A DNA stretch of 64,000 bases from Odontocerum albicorne (Eukaryota > Arthropoda > Insecta > Trichoptera > Odontoceridae), in assembly GCA_949825065.1 (NCBI GenBank), contig OX463844.1, positions 27,561,056-27,625,055 on the forward strand, in the 5' to 3' direction. Made by a program: the position numbers and the translations under genes. The notes under the pieces were generated by a model. The model did not search any database. It was not told where the DNA came from and saw only the letters and a list, made by a program, of their open reading frames with translations. Shown in pieces: positions 10,646 to 22,639 of this stretch (within the stretch, counting starts at the first letter, position 1; each line of letters starts with the position of its first letter).

Positions 10646-10800
10646 TTTTTTCTTTTAAGTATTAACTAAGTGCTATGTTGCTGTTCTTTGTTGCTTTTAT
10701 ACTAAATATATATATAAGTTTTGTAAAAAGGTATAATAAAACAAAACGGCCTTTAAATTAATTATTTAAGTGTTCTATGCATTTTTCTTTAATTTATATA
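10646..10800 (+). terminator. Desaturase 3' UTR and polyadenylation signal
   Basis: The first canonical AATAAA after the stop is at 10735-10740 (GTATAATAAAACAAAACGG), about 95 bp downstream, followed by GT/T-rich sequence. More AATAAA hexamers occur further downstream in this AT-rich DNA, so longer 3' UTRs are possible. Confidence 0.6.
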
Positions 10801-11394
10801 TTTTTTTTTCACTATTCTGATGTGATAATTGGACAAATAAATTTTGTCATTACATATTAAATTTTAATTTAGAATCACTAATCTACATTTTTATATAACA
10901 ATTAGGGGAATGGAAGTCTAAAAAGAAGATAAACTCTTTCTAAAAAATCTGAATTTTATTTACTTACATTTTATGAACTTCTAGCTCAACAAGTTATTGA
11001 TTTCGACAGTAACCCTTTTGTTAATTGATGATAAGAAAACACTCAATTGAGTTTTGAGAAGTTCAATCATGAACTCTTAATCTCTCAGATTGAAAACTGT
11101 CTTTAGAACCTGTTTACATTGTGCAACTCAATTATTGTAGATACGAGTATCAAAACATTCGAGCATCATTAGTCCATATGATAGAATGTCTCTGAAAACT
11201 AAGACTTGGTGCTAGAATGGATTTTATCAGAATTATTAAATAGCAAACTTAATTTGTAATTAATTCCAAGATTTGGTCACATTACAAAACATTATATTTA
11301 TAATTTTGTTATATATAGTCGGATACTAATAAGGGATCAATAATGACTAATGTCCATAATTATGGAATATCTTATATGCTGAAACTTTCTATTA

Positions 11395-11631
11395 CAGTAG
11401 ACTCGATATTCTGAGGTCGCATTTACCGGATTGCGAATTAACTGGGGCAATAAAAAAATTAAATTTTTTTATCTAACACTAGTAATAATTAGATGTTTTT
11501 AAAAAAATCAAAGTTTTTTTTATAACACTAATGCTTAATTATTAAACGTAATAAAAAAAATGGATTTTTTTTACTTTCCCGGTTTATGTGCAACTCGATT
11601 AATGTGACCCTGGATAATCAAGGCTCTACTC
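11395..11631. mobile_element. Pogo/Tigger-like MITE (237 bp)
   Basis: The left end CAGTAGACTCGATATTCTGA with GGTCGCATT and the right end (reverse complement GAGTAGAGCCTTGATTATCC, then AGGGTCACATT) form imperfect terminal inverted repeats flanked by TA on both sides (11393-11394 and 11632-11633). TA target duplication and CAGT ends fit pogo/Tigger non-autonomous elements. The interior is A/T-runs with no coding. Confidence 0.7.
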
Positions 11632-13239
11632 TAATTATTTCCTTTAATTTGTATATGAAATTGTAATTAAAGGTGGTATCATATTATTTTTCTTAATAAA
11701 AAACAGTTTGATACAAATTATTCTTTGTTCTCTATAGATTACTTTTAAAACATTTCTCTGTTTCTTTTCAAGAATAAATGTTTTGTGAAAATATTGAATT
11801 GTATTTTTTTTATATGTTAGTTTTTGACTTAACAATATCTGCAATAATAAAAAACGGTTTATTTTTCCTATACAGGGAAGCTAGATTTCTTATAATTAAT
11901 GCCTTTAAATTAACATTTATAACTGTTTAATTTTTAATACATAATCTCTTGTAATTATATACTATAGCTATTTTTTATTTAGACCTTTTTGCAAAACTGA
12001 ATGTAAGCATTTAAAATCAATGTATTTTCGAAAAAATAAATTTAATCGCCATAGTTATGTGTATATGTGTCCATTTAATCCAAATATACCTTCAATGTTA
12101 CTTGTGTTATACATTTAAAAAATATTATCAGTGTTAAGGTAAAACTGCTTTTTCACGCAAATCTATATATAACATACATGTATAAAATTTGCCATGTTTT
12201 GGATAAGCTGATTTACTTAGTTGCATTAATGATATCTGAATACAAAACAGTTGACTATTGAACTGTCCAAATTAACCTTATTTTTTTTAACTATGCGGAT
12301 TGAAAACTTATTTCTTGGTTTGACATATTGTAATATATTCAACTGTTTCTAACACCTTCAAGAAAAAAATCAATTAATGTTTTAAATCAGAGAACTAAAT
12401 GTGATGCTTTTATATTAACAATAGTGCACAACTCACCAAATAATTGGAACTAATTAAAATATATCTAAAGTTGGTGTGCAAATCTTTATAATCACCTCTT
12501 TCAATATAAAGATTAGATTTGAACATTATATGTAGACACATTTTATTTTTAATAAAACATTTTTTTATGTAATGTATTCTAATTAATATATTTGTACTGT
12601 ATAAAATATATTTAATTATTTTGCAAAACAAACAGTAAAACCAAAAAGCTGCATCACGCAAGTAACAGATATCCAAAATGAATAGTTTTGTTACAATAGA
12701 TTCAGAAATCACATTAATATATCAAGGTATTATAATTAAACATGTTGATTTGATGAACAAAAACACTTATTTGGGTATGCAAATTTGTTTTTGGTTTGAA
12801 ACAGTTAAATATGATGATAACATAAAATAACTACATATTCGAGATATCTAACATATTTAAATATTCAAGAATACTTCACGATACTTAATTAAATAGGTGA
12901 GACCCATATTTCCACCACATTTATGGTTAAATTTGTAGATATATTTTTTTCTTAATCAAACTATCGTAAACAGAATAAAAAAAATCATAACATAAAGTAA
13001 CTTTCACCTGTATGGTTGAAGTAGGTGAAAAAAACCTGCTTCCTTTTTCCAAAAAAATAAATAAGAGAGCATGTTGAAAGAGGGACCAAATTTTTCAACT
13101 TATATATAATGCGTAAAATGTATAAATTTCAATTTGTTTTCATTTTTAGGAGAACAAAAAAATATGTTAAGAATGTTCTAGCAACAAATATATTGATGGA
13201 AATTTGTATTTAAAAAAAATTATGTTTTTTTTCAAGATA

Positions 13240-13678
13240 CAGTAGACTTAATTATCCTAAGTCGCATTGACCTGGGCCATAAAAAAAACCCTTTTTTTAA
13301 TAAAACAATTTGTCATGCGACTACATAATATGTACCAAAAAAACTAAATGGTAAAATTGATAGTATATTCCAAAAAATTTCATCAGATATCCCGCTTGTT
13401 GACGTGTTTATAAATTATTATTTAGGCACACACAGATTCAGAGTTTACTTTTGATGCAAGTGGGCGGATACGTCATGTCACTCAGTTGATTTAGATTACG
13501 GGTGCATAGCAGTTTATATTATTTGTTATACTCGTATTTTATATCTTCAATTTTGTATTTTCTAATAGAAACTGCTCTAATTTGTTTAATTTAATAACAA
13601 TATTTTCCTTTTTGTTTTTGGCTGAGATTACCCTAATTAATTTTTATCCCTACCACCCCGGACATCGAGAGTCTACTG
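13240..13678. mobile_element. Pogo/Tigger-like MITE (439 bp)
   Basis: The left end is CAGTAGACTTAATTATCCTA; the right end as reverse complement is CAGTAGACTCTCGATGTCCG. It is flanked by TA (13238-13239, 13679-13680). Ends resemble the 11395 element. No transposase remnant is recognised inside. A TACTCGTA word sits inside it at 13529-13536. Confidence 0.7.
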
Positions 13679-14499
13679 TATACATATTTCTTACTATAAA
13701 GATTGTTTTATTATAATATGTAAGAGATAAAACCTCTTTTTTATTTAAATAGTTTTATTTTTATAATGATGTGAGTTTTGAAGAAAGCCTTTTAAAATGT
13801 AAAGAATAGTTAAGATATGAAAGAACCTCAAAAATGAATCATATATATACATTTATATTTTAAATCATTTTACAGTATTTTCTTTGAATATGTGTCATAA
13901 CTTTAAATTTAGGCATTGTCTTTTAAAATATACAACATTTCCAGATAAGCAAAAAGCAGGAATTTGGAAAAAAATACTTACCATATTTTTATATTCCTTC
14001 AAGTATTTTTTTAAAACATTTATTTTTTGCTTTACATAGTTATATTAAGCACCAAGTTATTTTATACATTGTAACTGGTAAATTTATTTAAATAAATAAT
14101 ATCAGGGCTGTGTCAAAATATTTTTAATGCTATGTGAGTTTTTTAATTATTTTTGTACAAAGGTGTATATTTTCAGAATTTAAGGAAAACTCAAAACCAA
14201 TATTGGAAAACTTAAATAAATATAACAAAATAACAGTTCAATGAATAGTTATTAAAAATAAACATGTTTATACTTTTTTGTGTTAGCACCATATGGTCAG
14301 ATCTAATGCCTTGTACCCTCCCAGACTTGAAAATGTTATAATCTACATTTAAGATGAAATAAATATGTTGCACTCTTCAAAAACAAGTCTTATCAAGATG
14401 GAAAAATATGTTATTGAATATTAAAAAACATTTTAATTATTTTATTGATTATTCTTATACTACCTATACTCAAGTTTTTGCCACATCCACAGTCCGTTG

Positions 14500-14690
14500 A
14501 ACTTCGACAACCTCTATAACCTGGTTGGTACAGATCTTGACTTGCAACCCAGGGTATTGGGTCCTATTCTCGCTGGAGGGGTTCTAGTCTAATATTTCAC
14601 ATCAAGCTTTTTAACAGCTTTCTGAATGGATGGAGAAATTTCCATATGACAATAAGCCCTCCAAGTCATATTGTATTCTACGGAAGTGTA
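14500..14690 (+). repeat. SINE-A copy
   Basis: The head is AACCTCTATAACCTGGTTGG. The body includes TTAACAGCTTTCTGAATGG, and the tail is GACAATAAGCCCTCCAAG. Box B is damaged (GGGTCCTATTCTC). It matches full-length SINE-A order: head, TTTAACACCTTTCTG body, CAATAAGCCC tail. Confidence 0.75.
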
Positions 14691-14739
14691 GTTCAATACT
14701 TTGCTAGCCTTCTTGCTATGTATAGAAAAGTAGATTTTT

Positions 14740-15985
14740 TATACAATACTATAATCAGTTTTCACTTGAATATCATGCAGTTTCTGTAAAAAGTAATTTG
14801 AAGGAATCAGGCATCCAAAGAAAAACCACTGAATTGGTCTCTATTTTCTTCTATGATGCGGACACCTCAATACTCATGGCGCATAAAATACATAATACGG
14901 ATCAAATCTAAATATAATAAATACCGAAGTAACAAAAGTTTCAAAATAATGAATATTTTTTGTTAAATCAAACAAAATTGCATTAAATAATACGAGTATG
15001 TTGAATGAATCCCATTTTAAGAAAAGCAAAATTTCAGTATAATATAAAATAGCCGCTGAGGAGATCCAAACCAACATATTGAGATGATACAAACAATTCC
15101 TGAAGAATCTATATGTGATCCAGATGACTAGAACAATTCCTGAAGAAGGTATATGTGATTCAGATGACTAGAACAATAAAAACAGCTGAGAAATGGAGGT
15201 GGAAAATGAAATAAGGTATTTGTGGTTGGGGATATAGATGTAAATTATTATGATTATTGATGAAGATAATATTGTAATTTAATGATTGCTAGCAAGCTAA
15301 ATGAAAGACATTGTTGAAAATTTGCAGTCATCTACGTGTACGTCAAATGAAATCTTAACTTTAGTGAGCGAAGAATATGATAATAAAAAGTGATTTGCAA
15401 CCTAATATAAAATTCTCGCTTTCGGAAACTATGACTAGATTGTGAAAAGCTAATTTGTGCGTAGCACCGATGTCCCGAAAAATATTTTTCAACAATGATG
15501 TGGTATTGAAAATGCAATTATCAATGCTGCTAAGAAAAATTGAGTCCAGTCAAAATATTATTCTTTGAATAAAGTTGAAACTGAGTGTATTTGTACAACT
15601 TTTTATTATTAAATAAAACAGTTTTTTAATACTATGTTGTTTTTATCTGCCATATTCAATATAATGAAATATCTTTTATGCTCCATGAATTTTGTTATAG
15701 TAAGATTTGATCTGACTACTTTTGTGATAGAGCTGGAGATTACTCTTACATATTCTATGGACAGCCAAAGAACCAATGGAGGAATGAATTTAATAGAAAT
15801 GGGATTCCAATGTCAAGGACCGTTTATAAAATACCATCTGACTATGAGAATTTTAATCTTCTTCAGTATAGTCATAAAGAGCATTTTATTCAATTTCTGT
15901 TTGAATTTCCACAGTGAATTTTTGTTTGTAAACTTAGAAGAAGAATCTAGAAACTGCTTTATCTTCAAAATTTATTGTCATGGAA
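14740..15985. other. AT-rich DNA with a 41-bp tandem duplication
   Basis: About 15092-15175 holds two tandem copies of a 41-bp unit (ACAATTCCTGAAGAAKSTAT then ATGTGATYCAGATGACTAGA). Around 15711-15917 a frame without ATG looks protein-like (see findings), overlapping a 118-codon ORF in another frame. Neither is supported as a gene. Confidence 0.45.
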
Positions 15986-15989
15986 CTTG

Positions 15990-16135
15990 AATATCTTTGC
16001 CATCGGAACTTTGCGTTTGACTTGTCGACTGTGTGCTTCTGGTGTCTTCTATTCACAGGATAGTTGACAATCACACTTGTTCACGAGGGATAGCTTATCA
16101 CATTGTATCATCAAGATGCTTTCAGATTGGTTTTA
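15990..16135 (+). repeat. Unclassified interspersed repeat (copy 2)
   Basis: Partner of 4125-4300; it shares the TTTGCCATCGG-ACTT and TTGACAATCA blocks in the same order. The class is unknown. Confidence 0.4.
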
Positions 16136-16139
16136 TATT

Positions 16140-17335
16140 ACATATATTCAGTTTTTATGTATTCTCATAAAGAAATATAATAATGCTCTATAAATAATCT
16201 TTAAGCCATAAAGTATCTCACAGGACACCTTACATAATTTTTTTTTCATAATACATTCTCAAATTTCCACTTTTTGTTGCTGTTTTTGAAATGAGTCAGT
16301 GGTAAATTTTAACGGAAAAATTTGCCTTCACATCAAATAATGATATATGAATACCTGGAAAAATTAAATTCTTATTCACCTTCATTTTGTACATAAACAT
16401 ATCATCAGCATTTTAATAAAGGAATTTTTCACATTTGCATAATAGGTAAATTACATTTTTGAAATATTAACAGATTTTATATCAACCATCTCACTAAACT
16501 TATTGATTTATTGAGAAAGCTGACTTACACATTAAACGTTTGTACAATAATATACAATGTCTAAGTATGCTCATGAATTTTGACATCTCTCCGCAAAAAA
16601 AATAAAAGTTTTTAAATTCATCAAAGATTCAACTGTAACTTTGTGAAACTTCATATTACAAAATTTAACAATAAATTACTTGGTATTCCACTAATTATAT
16701 TAATCCCCGCTATAAGGATTTTTTTATACCTAAAATTAAATGTTCGTAATTAGTATTAATTCATAGTGGATCTTGGCCTATTTAAAGATAGATACAAATC
16801 ATACAATACATTAGAAAGTCAGTATAATGAAAATTAGGAATTAAAACGTCGGTTGAGAGAAAAACAATTTTAGATTTATGAAAACAGGATTCGATTTGTA
16901 AAAAAAAACGATTTTACCCCATCCCTTTGAGACATGACATTTGAAATGTCACAGGGACCATCCTACATTTTCTCAAGTATAATCACTTTATTCCGTATTC
17001 TGTCATGTATTGTCACCCCGTGTAATTTTTTCAGTGCAAGTATTTTTACAGCATTAATTCAATTCCTTTCAGTCTTTTTATTTTGATGTATTGTTTTAAT
17101 TCTAAATCATATTTGATTAATCCTTTGTCCAGTCTGACTCGACATCGATTTTATTCCCGTGGGTCTTATGTCGAGTTTCACGCAACATTAAGGATTTTAT
17201 ATCAGTCAGTTATATAAAAAATAAATGTTCACATATTGTGTTTTATTAAAAAAAAATCATAACCATAATTATTCATCGAATGGTGTAATTTTTTTATGGA
17301 CCTGGTAGAATAAAAAAAATGAGGGGCGCATCAGT
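16140..17335. other. AT-rich DNA, nothing recognised
   Basis: No ORF with a domain, no tRNA-like sequence and no clear terminal inverted repeats were seen. A short block at about 16915-16975 is less AT-rich but has no recognisable features. Confidence 0.4.
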
Positions 17336-17339
17336 TCAA

Positions 17340-17560
17340 AATTATGCTAGGGAGCATGTTTTACATACATACCATCACGCCGTTTCTCTGTCAGAGGGAA
17401 GAGCGCCAGACTGTCCCATCGCGGCACACATGCCTCTTCTTCATTCCTACACCTCATACAACACCTACGATTCTCTGAATTAAAACATTTTCTTATTTCA
17501 ACATATCATTCATTTGATGCAACCACTTTTTCCTTGGTCCCACACGCCTTAAACATGAAA
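17340..17560 (-). pseudogene. LINE 3' end fragment
   Basis: The + strand begins TACATACATACCATCACGCC and continues with a CTGTCAGAGGGAAGAGCG-type block and CACCTCATACAACACCTACG. On the minus strand this corresponds to the R-S-MRRCM-EEA-VCRDR-SAYP ending shared with 34285, 35975 and 49400. Frame-broken. Confidence 0.55.
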
Positions 17561-18050
17561 CCGTAATGAGATTTGACATACCGCACAGTGAAAGTCAGCG
17601 TTTGGGCTGTCTTGGCCCTAATTAGCAAGAAAATTTATTTTGCAATTTTTTTTCGAAATCTGAGTCTTGATCCGCTAATTGCGATAAAATGGTTTACAAA
17701 CATAACTAAACGACTATAATGCTGAATGTTGTAAATTTCATAATTATTACCTTAGTTCGTTTAACGTGTGTCCATAGTAACTCACAATTTTAATTTATTA
17801 AAAATTTTATACAGGTTTAATCCAATTACATAAAATAAAATGCATAATGGTACTAAAAATATATATAGAAGTCTAAAACTAATAACAAGACAATCAATGC
17901 ATTTATTCGTATGGTAACCCTTCATCATAGCCGAATCGATTACACGGGCGGAGATGTAGAAGTGTGTGGCCTTGAAATAATATTGTTTTAGGCCCATTAA
18001 TTAAGTCTTCGAGTTTAGAACCATTGAAGTAGGCACGGAAATCGCCCTTA

Positions 18051-18619
18051 AGGCCCGTTCTCATGGTTCAAGTTTAGTTGACCGATTAAAGTTGATCAAC
18101 AAAAGTTGAATGAAATCTGTAGTGAGAACCTTTGTTTCAATAGAGTTGATCAACTTTTTAGTTGATCAAGAAAAGATTGACCCAGTCAAACTTTATCGTT
18201 CAAGTTATGAGTCATCCGCCATTTGCTTTCAAGTTGAAACCTGTCTTGAAACGTGTGAACATGTGAATTCAAGTTTATTGTCAAGTTCGCTTTCAGCTCG
18301 ATAAATATAAAACTAAAGATGCAAGAGAAAATGCTTTCAACGTCATTTTTAACTGAATTAAATTGAAACAGTTTATTAAATCAGTTTCTATTGAAACGTG
18401 TGAACAAAAACTGATTCAAGTCGTATTCAACTTTGATCAACTTTAATCGGTCAACTAAACTTGAACCGTGAGAACGGGCCTGTATTCAACTTTTGTTGAT
18501 CATCTATAATCAGTCAATTAAACTTGAACCGTGAGAACGCGCCTTCACTACAGATTTCATTCAACTTTGGTTGATCAACTTTAATCGGTCAACTAAACTT
18601 GAACCGTGAGAACGCGCCT
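18051..18619. mobile_element. Harbinger-like MITE with TTA target duplication
   Basis: The left end AGGCCCGTTCTCATGGTTCA and the right end (reverse complement AGGCGCGTTCTCACGGTTCA) continue as long inverted repeats through AAGTTTAGTTGACCGATTAA. The flanks are TTA at 18048-18050 and 18620-18622. A 3-bp TWA duplication fits PIF/Harbinger. The right arm is present three times in tandem (ending near 18482, 18545 and 18619), so the element carries duplicated termini. No transposase. Confidence 0.75.
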
Positions 18620-18721
18620 TTAGACATAGCACGTGTTAACTTAACTACCCTGCATGCGTAGAGATAACAATACTCACACATATGTTATGTATCTATCTCG
18701 TCCGAATATTGTTGACAGTAT

Positions 18722-18780
18722 CCTTTTCTAATGGTGGAAGTCAAGCGTCTTATCAACTGGGCTACGAAGGTCGTTAACAG
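18722..18780 (-). repeat. SINE-A head fragment
   Basis: The reverse complement reads ACGACCTTCGTAGCCCAGTT then GATAAGACGCTTGACTTCC, the A-box half of SINE-A. The body is missing. Confidence 0.5.
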
Positions 18781-19079
18781 GAACAGTAACAATTATACTT
18801 ATGCGTCATTGTGAAGTGGCTTAGTTATGCCTACAAAGTTTATTTAGGAACGCAATCCTAAATTTATCCACATATAAAATATATCATTTTTGGAAAACTC
18901 ATTCAACAAGGTAATTCCATTTGCGAGTGGTGACACTCCTAATAGCGCGGTTTATAATTGATAAACGATTGTCAGGTATTATACATTGACAAAAGATTGC
19001 CCATCAACAAGGGGTTCAATTTTTCCTGTTAACAATTTGTAATATCTTATCCAAAAAGTAGTTTTCTCAGAGAGATTTA

Positions 19080-19385
19080 TTTTTTAAATTTATCTATAGA
19101 AATGAACGGTACAACGTGCCTTATAACAAAAATAATAAAAATAAAGAATGTTGGGAATGCTTTAAAGCGAATTTTATACAATCAGAAAGAAACAAGTATC
19201 AAATCGTGTACAATCACATGTTACCAACACAATACGGGGCCGTCCACAGGTGCATAGCCGCACTGCGCAAGAAAAAAACACAAAAGACAAACCATTGAAA
19301 AAAATAATGCAAATTGAACATAAAGTATAAAAAACGAAATCAGACGGATACAACTTCACAAATCCTCTTCAGCACGGGGAATAAA
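19080..19385 (-). repeat. Unclassified interspersed repeat (inverted copy of 28085-28590)
   Basis: The reverse complement matches the + strand at 28.1-28.6 kb over blocks CGTGCTGAAG-GGATTTGTGAAGTTG, CGCAGTGCGG-CTATGC, CCTGTGGACGGCCCCGTATT, GGTAACATGTGATT, TTTCTTTCTGATT and ACRTTGTACCGTT. The 28-kb copy ends in TAA repeats, as retroposons do. No ORF is conserved. Confidence 0.65.
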
Positions 19386-19609
19386 TTCACATAGATAAAA
19401 CAAAACACAATAATCGGTTGAAAAGCAGTTCAAAATGTTCGTTAAAGTCCTCGATAGACATGTAGGATCCCATTTCAATAGATGTTGTACATACAATATT
19501 TTCGTTGCTTACACAAATTGATAGAGCGTTGTTTACACAAACTGATAGAGCGTCTTTTTTTATTGTTTTTTGTGTATCGTGTATGGTGAAGATGCAATAA
19601 GCGATCCTG

Positions 19610-19770
19610 TGTATCAAACGTAGTTTCAAAAATCCGTAATGGTGACACTCAAAGATGGTGACCACCGTGGAAGGCTGATTACCACTGATGACGATCAAAT
19701 CAAGGCTTCGATCAAGAATAACCAGCTCCTACAACACGACAGATTGCTGAGTACTGAAAATATCAAAAAC
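19610..19770 (+). pseudogene. Mariner transposase N-terminal fragment
   Basis: It reads GRLITTDDDQIKASIKNNQ, then in another frame TTRQIAEY. This resembles the GRP-D-DQIKALIE-NP-TTREIAE linker and second helix-turn-helix of mariner transposases. Only this piece is visible and it is frame-shifted. Confidence 0.5.
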
Positions 19771-20040
19771 CACAATCCACATACACATATATAATCACGC
19801 CATTTCTCTGTCAGAATAGGCAGAGAGGACAGACCACCGTAGCTTTAGTATCTTCTGTATTAATTTGCCGTCGATTTCTCTGACTATCTAAGTTTCATTC
19901 TTTCAGAATATCACTCACATGATCACACCACAAGTGTTTAATACGATTTTGCGTTTAAATTTGACGTAAAAATACAAAATTACCCTCCGAACTGTCCAAG
20001 TTATGTACAAATACATGGATAGATCTCTTCTCTAATAATA

Positions 20041-20110
20041 ATAACAATAAAAAGACAATTTATATAGCGCTGTTTAGAGAACAGGCTCTTCTCTAGGGCG
20101 CTACTAACGT
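20041..20110 (+). repeat. TATATAGCGC-type short repeat
   Basis: An AATAATAACAATAAAAAGA lead, then CAATTTATATAGCGCTGTTT, AGAGAACAGGCTC and AGGGCGCTACTAACG. This is one of the clearer copies of the family also seen at 5371, 33083, 33999 and 50705. Confidence 0.65.
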
Positions 20111-20462
20111 TTAACACATTCACTGCGAAAAAAACATGAATACATGCCGTGCTTAGAAATTTATCAGACACAAACATATTATCAACAAAACACGCCTGGC
20201 ATGTCGCACGTACTATCCACGTAATCTATCCAAGCATACCCATACGGAATAATATCCAAGCATACCTATTAAAAAACAATGATATAATATATTAGTACCA
20301 CCATGTCATTTGAATAAGTTATTCAGTAGCATTTTATGATGCGAGTTTAATATTGAGTGCGCATCATATCATCAGCGGCGGACTGGACCAACGGACTACC
20401 GGGAATTTCCCGGTGGGTTGATTTTCGAATGGACCGAAATATTCACTGTACAGTTTCAAATA

Positions 20463-21631
20463 CAGTGGAACCTCTCATAACGAGCACCTCTCATAACGAG
20501 TAATTCGTATAACGAGCTAAACAGATTGTGAAAAAAATGCTCCCTTAACGAGCGACATTTCGCATAACGAGTGACGCAGAAAGGGGAAGTCCCATCTTCA
20601 CGTCACTCACTTGTGAGCCGGGACTTCCGCGCCAGTGCGTCAGTCTCTGGTTAGTACTCGTTCCGCTAGCACGTTAGTGTCACATGTGATCACACATTTT
20701 TCCAAACTTGTGTTCAGACATTATTTGTATTTTTTTTCGTGCAAAGTTTAATAACCCTTGCAAAAATGTCCCTTAAAGAAAAAGCCACAAGAAGACAGCC
20801 ATAAGAGAATAAAAGTAACTGTAGAAATCATTGAAATCGTAAAATCATTGAAAAGCGAGAACGAGGTGTGAGCGTGGCTGATCTAGCGCGCACATACAAT
20901 CGGTCTACATCAACGATTTGCTCTATCCTCAAGAACAAGGACAAAATTAAGAAGATAGATGCTTCAAAGGGAGGGTCAAGAATGTCTACGAAACGGTTAC
21001 CTATTCTTGATCATGTTGAAAGGTTGCTTCTCATATGGATAAACGAAAAGTAATTGCAAGGCGATACTATTAACGAAAACATCATTTGTGAGAAGGCGAA
21101 AGTTATATTCGCCGACCTCGTTAAGAAGACGCCAGGATCATCAACTGCCGAAAAAGAAGTACTATTTAAGGGAAGTCATGGATGGTTCGAGAAATTTAAG
21201 AGAAGAACCGGCATCCACAGCGTTGTGAGGCACGGTGAAGCAGCAAGCTCTGACACAAAGACAGCAGAGAACTTCATCAGCGACTATAAGAAGCTCGTAG
21301 ATTATGAGGGTTACCGGATTTTACTTCTAGTAAAAATAAGTAATTATTTGTCATAAATTTATAAATAAAAAACTAGTTATTTCGATTTTTTTATTGTTTT
21401 TTGCAAATCGAAATCGCATTCCGGGTTGTTACGCTCCTTAACAATTTATAAGTATGTAATTTTATTTGAATAAACGTTAAAAATTAAAAAAAATGGGTAT
21501 TTTTTTCGGCATGGAACGCATTATCGTATTTTACATTGATTTATATGGGAAAAATTGTTTCGCTTAACGAGTGTTTCACATAACGAGTAAGATTCTGGAA
21601 CGAATTATTCTCGTTATGAGAGGTTCCACTG
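20463..21631 (+). mobile_element. Tigger/pogo element, internally deleted, nested in hAT
   Basis: Terminal inverted repeats CAGTGGAACCTCTCATAACG (20463) and its complement ending at 21631, flanked by TA on both sides. Subterminal CATAACGAG/CTTAACGAG motifs repeat near both ends. It carries a broken transposase N-terminal half (20766-21356) but not the catalytic domain. At 1169 bp it is shorter than full Tigger elements, which are over 2 kb. Confidence 0.88.
20766..21356 (+). pseudogene. Tigger transposase N-terminal half (CENP-B type), broken
   Basis: The frame starts at ATG 20766 (MSLKEKATRRQP) and is soon interrupted. From about 20860 it reads RGVSVADLARTYNRSTSTIC, then ILKNKDKIKK (helix-turn-helix), ILDHVERLLLIWINEK and, after a TAA at 21051-21053 where the family has Gln, LQGDTINENIICEKA, WFEKFKRRTGIHSVVRHGEA and FISDYKKLVDYEG. 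These are the two DNA-binding domains of pogo/Tigger and CENP-B proteins. Family similarity stops near 21312 and the DDE nuclease domain is absent, so it cannot be an active transposase. Confidence 0.85.
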
Positions 21632-22059
21632 TAAAGGTAAAAATCGTAAATAAAACAAAATACACTAGATTTGATCAACCCTCTACGGGGCATGAAAAGA
21701 TCGAATAGACCGAAATGGAGAACTTTTAGCTCTACACTTAACGACGAGATTCATACTAACATTACGATTATCTACGATTGTTAACTACGAAATTTCAATT
21801 AATTCATGATGATGTCTTGCGAAAAAGATCTCTTGATGATGATGTAACAACAAAGTTAGCATCAAAATGTCAATTAATAAATAATTATCTAATGTCAAAA
21901 TAATGCAAAGAAGAGTGGTATGTGAAGTATTTGATATCAGTAGGGAGCCGATCTCGATCGAGTTCTTTAGCCTATTTTAATTGCCAGTTCGCCGCTGCAT
22001 ATTATGTATGACACTTCTTGATGACGCTACGGCACATGCCGAACTTTGCCTTCCTGAAT

Positions 22060-22290
22060 TTTAGCCTCAGCGCATTTTATCAACAGTCCAATTTGAGACC
22101 AGGAACAGTTCCAAGGTATAGCTTTTAATGTTATGTTCCAAATAATCTCGCCAACTTTTCTCCTCCCTCCCGGGTGCCCACCAGGAATTGTTTCCGGGAA
22201 CCTTGTTCCCTACATCATCTGGATATGGCCAGCCCAATTAATGTTATGTAGTTTCATGTCGATAGAAATCCTGGGTGCTTGCTTAATGTC
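22060..22290 (-). pseudogene. LINE ORF2 C-terminal fragment
   Basis: The minus strand reads LHNINWAGHIQMM, a stop, then GTRFPETIPGGHPGGRRKVG. This resembles the L-WLGHV-RM and GRRPRGRP ending of LINE ORF2 proteins. Short and interrupted. Confidence 0.45.
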
Positions 22291-22639
22291 AGATGTTCAG
22301 TTCTTCAGTTGATCTCACTTAATGAAGACCAGATCACTCCATCCTGGATCAGTCATCATTTACCACTACATTAAAAAATGACCGCAATTTCTGTTGATTT
22401 GGCATACATTTTATACCCTTCACATTTTTATTCCAACACGTTTTGGATGGTGGTTTAGTATAAAGTTGCTATATGGTTTCTGCGGAAATTCCGTGTCTTC
22501 AATATGGGCAGTAAAGAATCATTTGATTGCAGAGTTTATTTTCTTCACTTTAATAGTTTTCTGATTATCCTTATCAATCAAATCAAACGTATAGATGTGG
22601 GAAATCGGTCTGTAATATTCAACACCAAAAGGTCTGGTA

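Larger units (their letters stand above)
10801..14495. other. AT-rich flank with two pogo-like MITEs
   Basis: Apart from the elements at 11395-11631 and 13240-13678 I see no gene or repeat. Short ORFs such as 12410-12712 (minus) are AT-driven, with no domain. TACGAGTA/TACTCGTA words occur at 11142 and 13529. Confidence 0.5.
20373..21997. mobile_element. hAT-like non-autonomous element containing a nested Tigger
   Basis: The ends are CAGCGGCGGACTGG (20373) and, as reverse complement of the right end, CAGCGGCGAACTGG (ending 21997). The flanks CATATCAT (20365-20372) and CATATTAT (21998-22005) agree at 7 of 8 positions, as an 8-bp hAT target duplication. Removing the nested Tigger leaves about 455 bp. 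The left part carries CGGGAATTTCCCGG next to the end. No hAT transposase is seen. Confidence 0.7.

Noticed and set aside
12410..12712. 100-codon minus-strand ORF
   Set aside because: Composition is explained by AT-rich DNA; no motif or context.
15634..15990. 118-codon plus-strand ORF
   Set aside because: AT-rich, hydrophobic by composition, no motif; another frame over it looks at least as protein-like.
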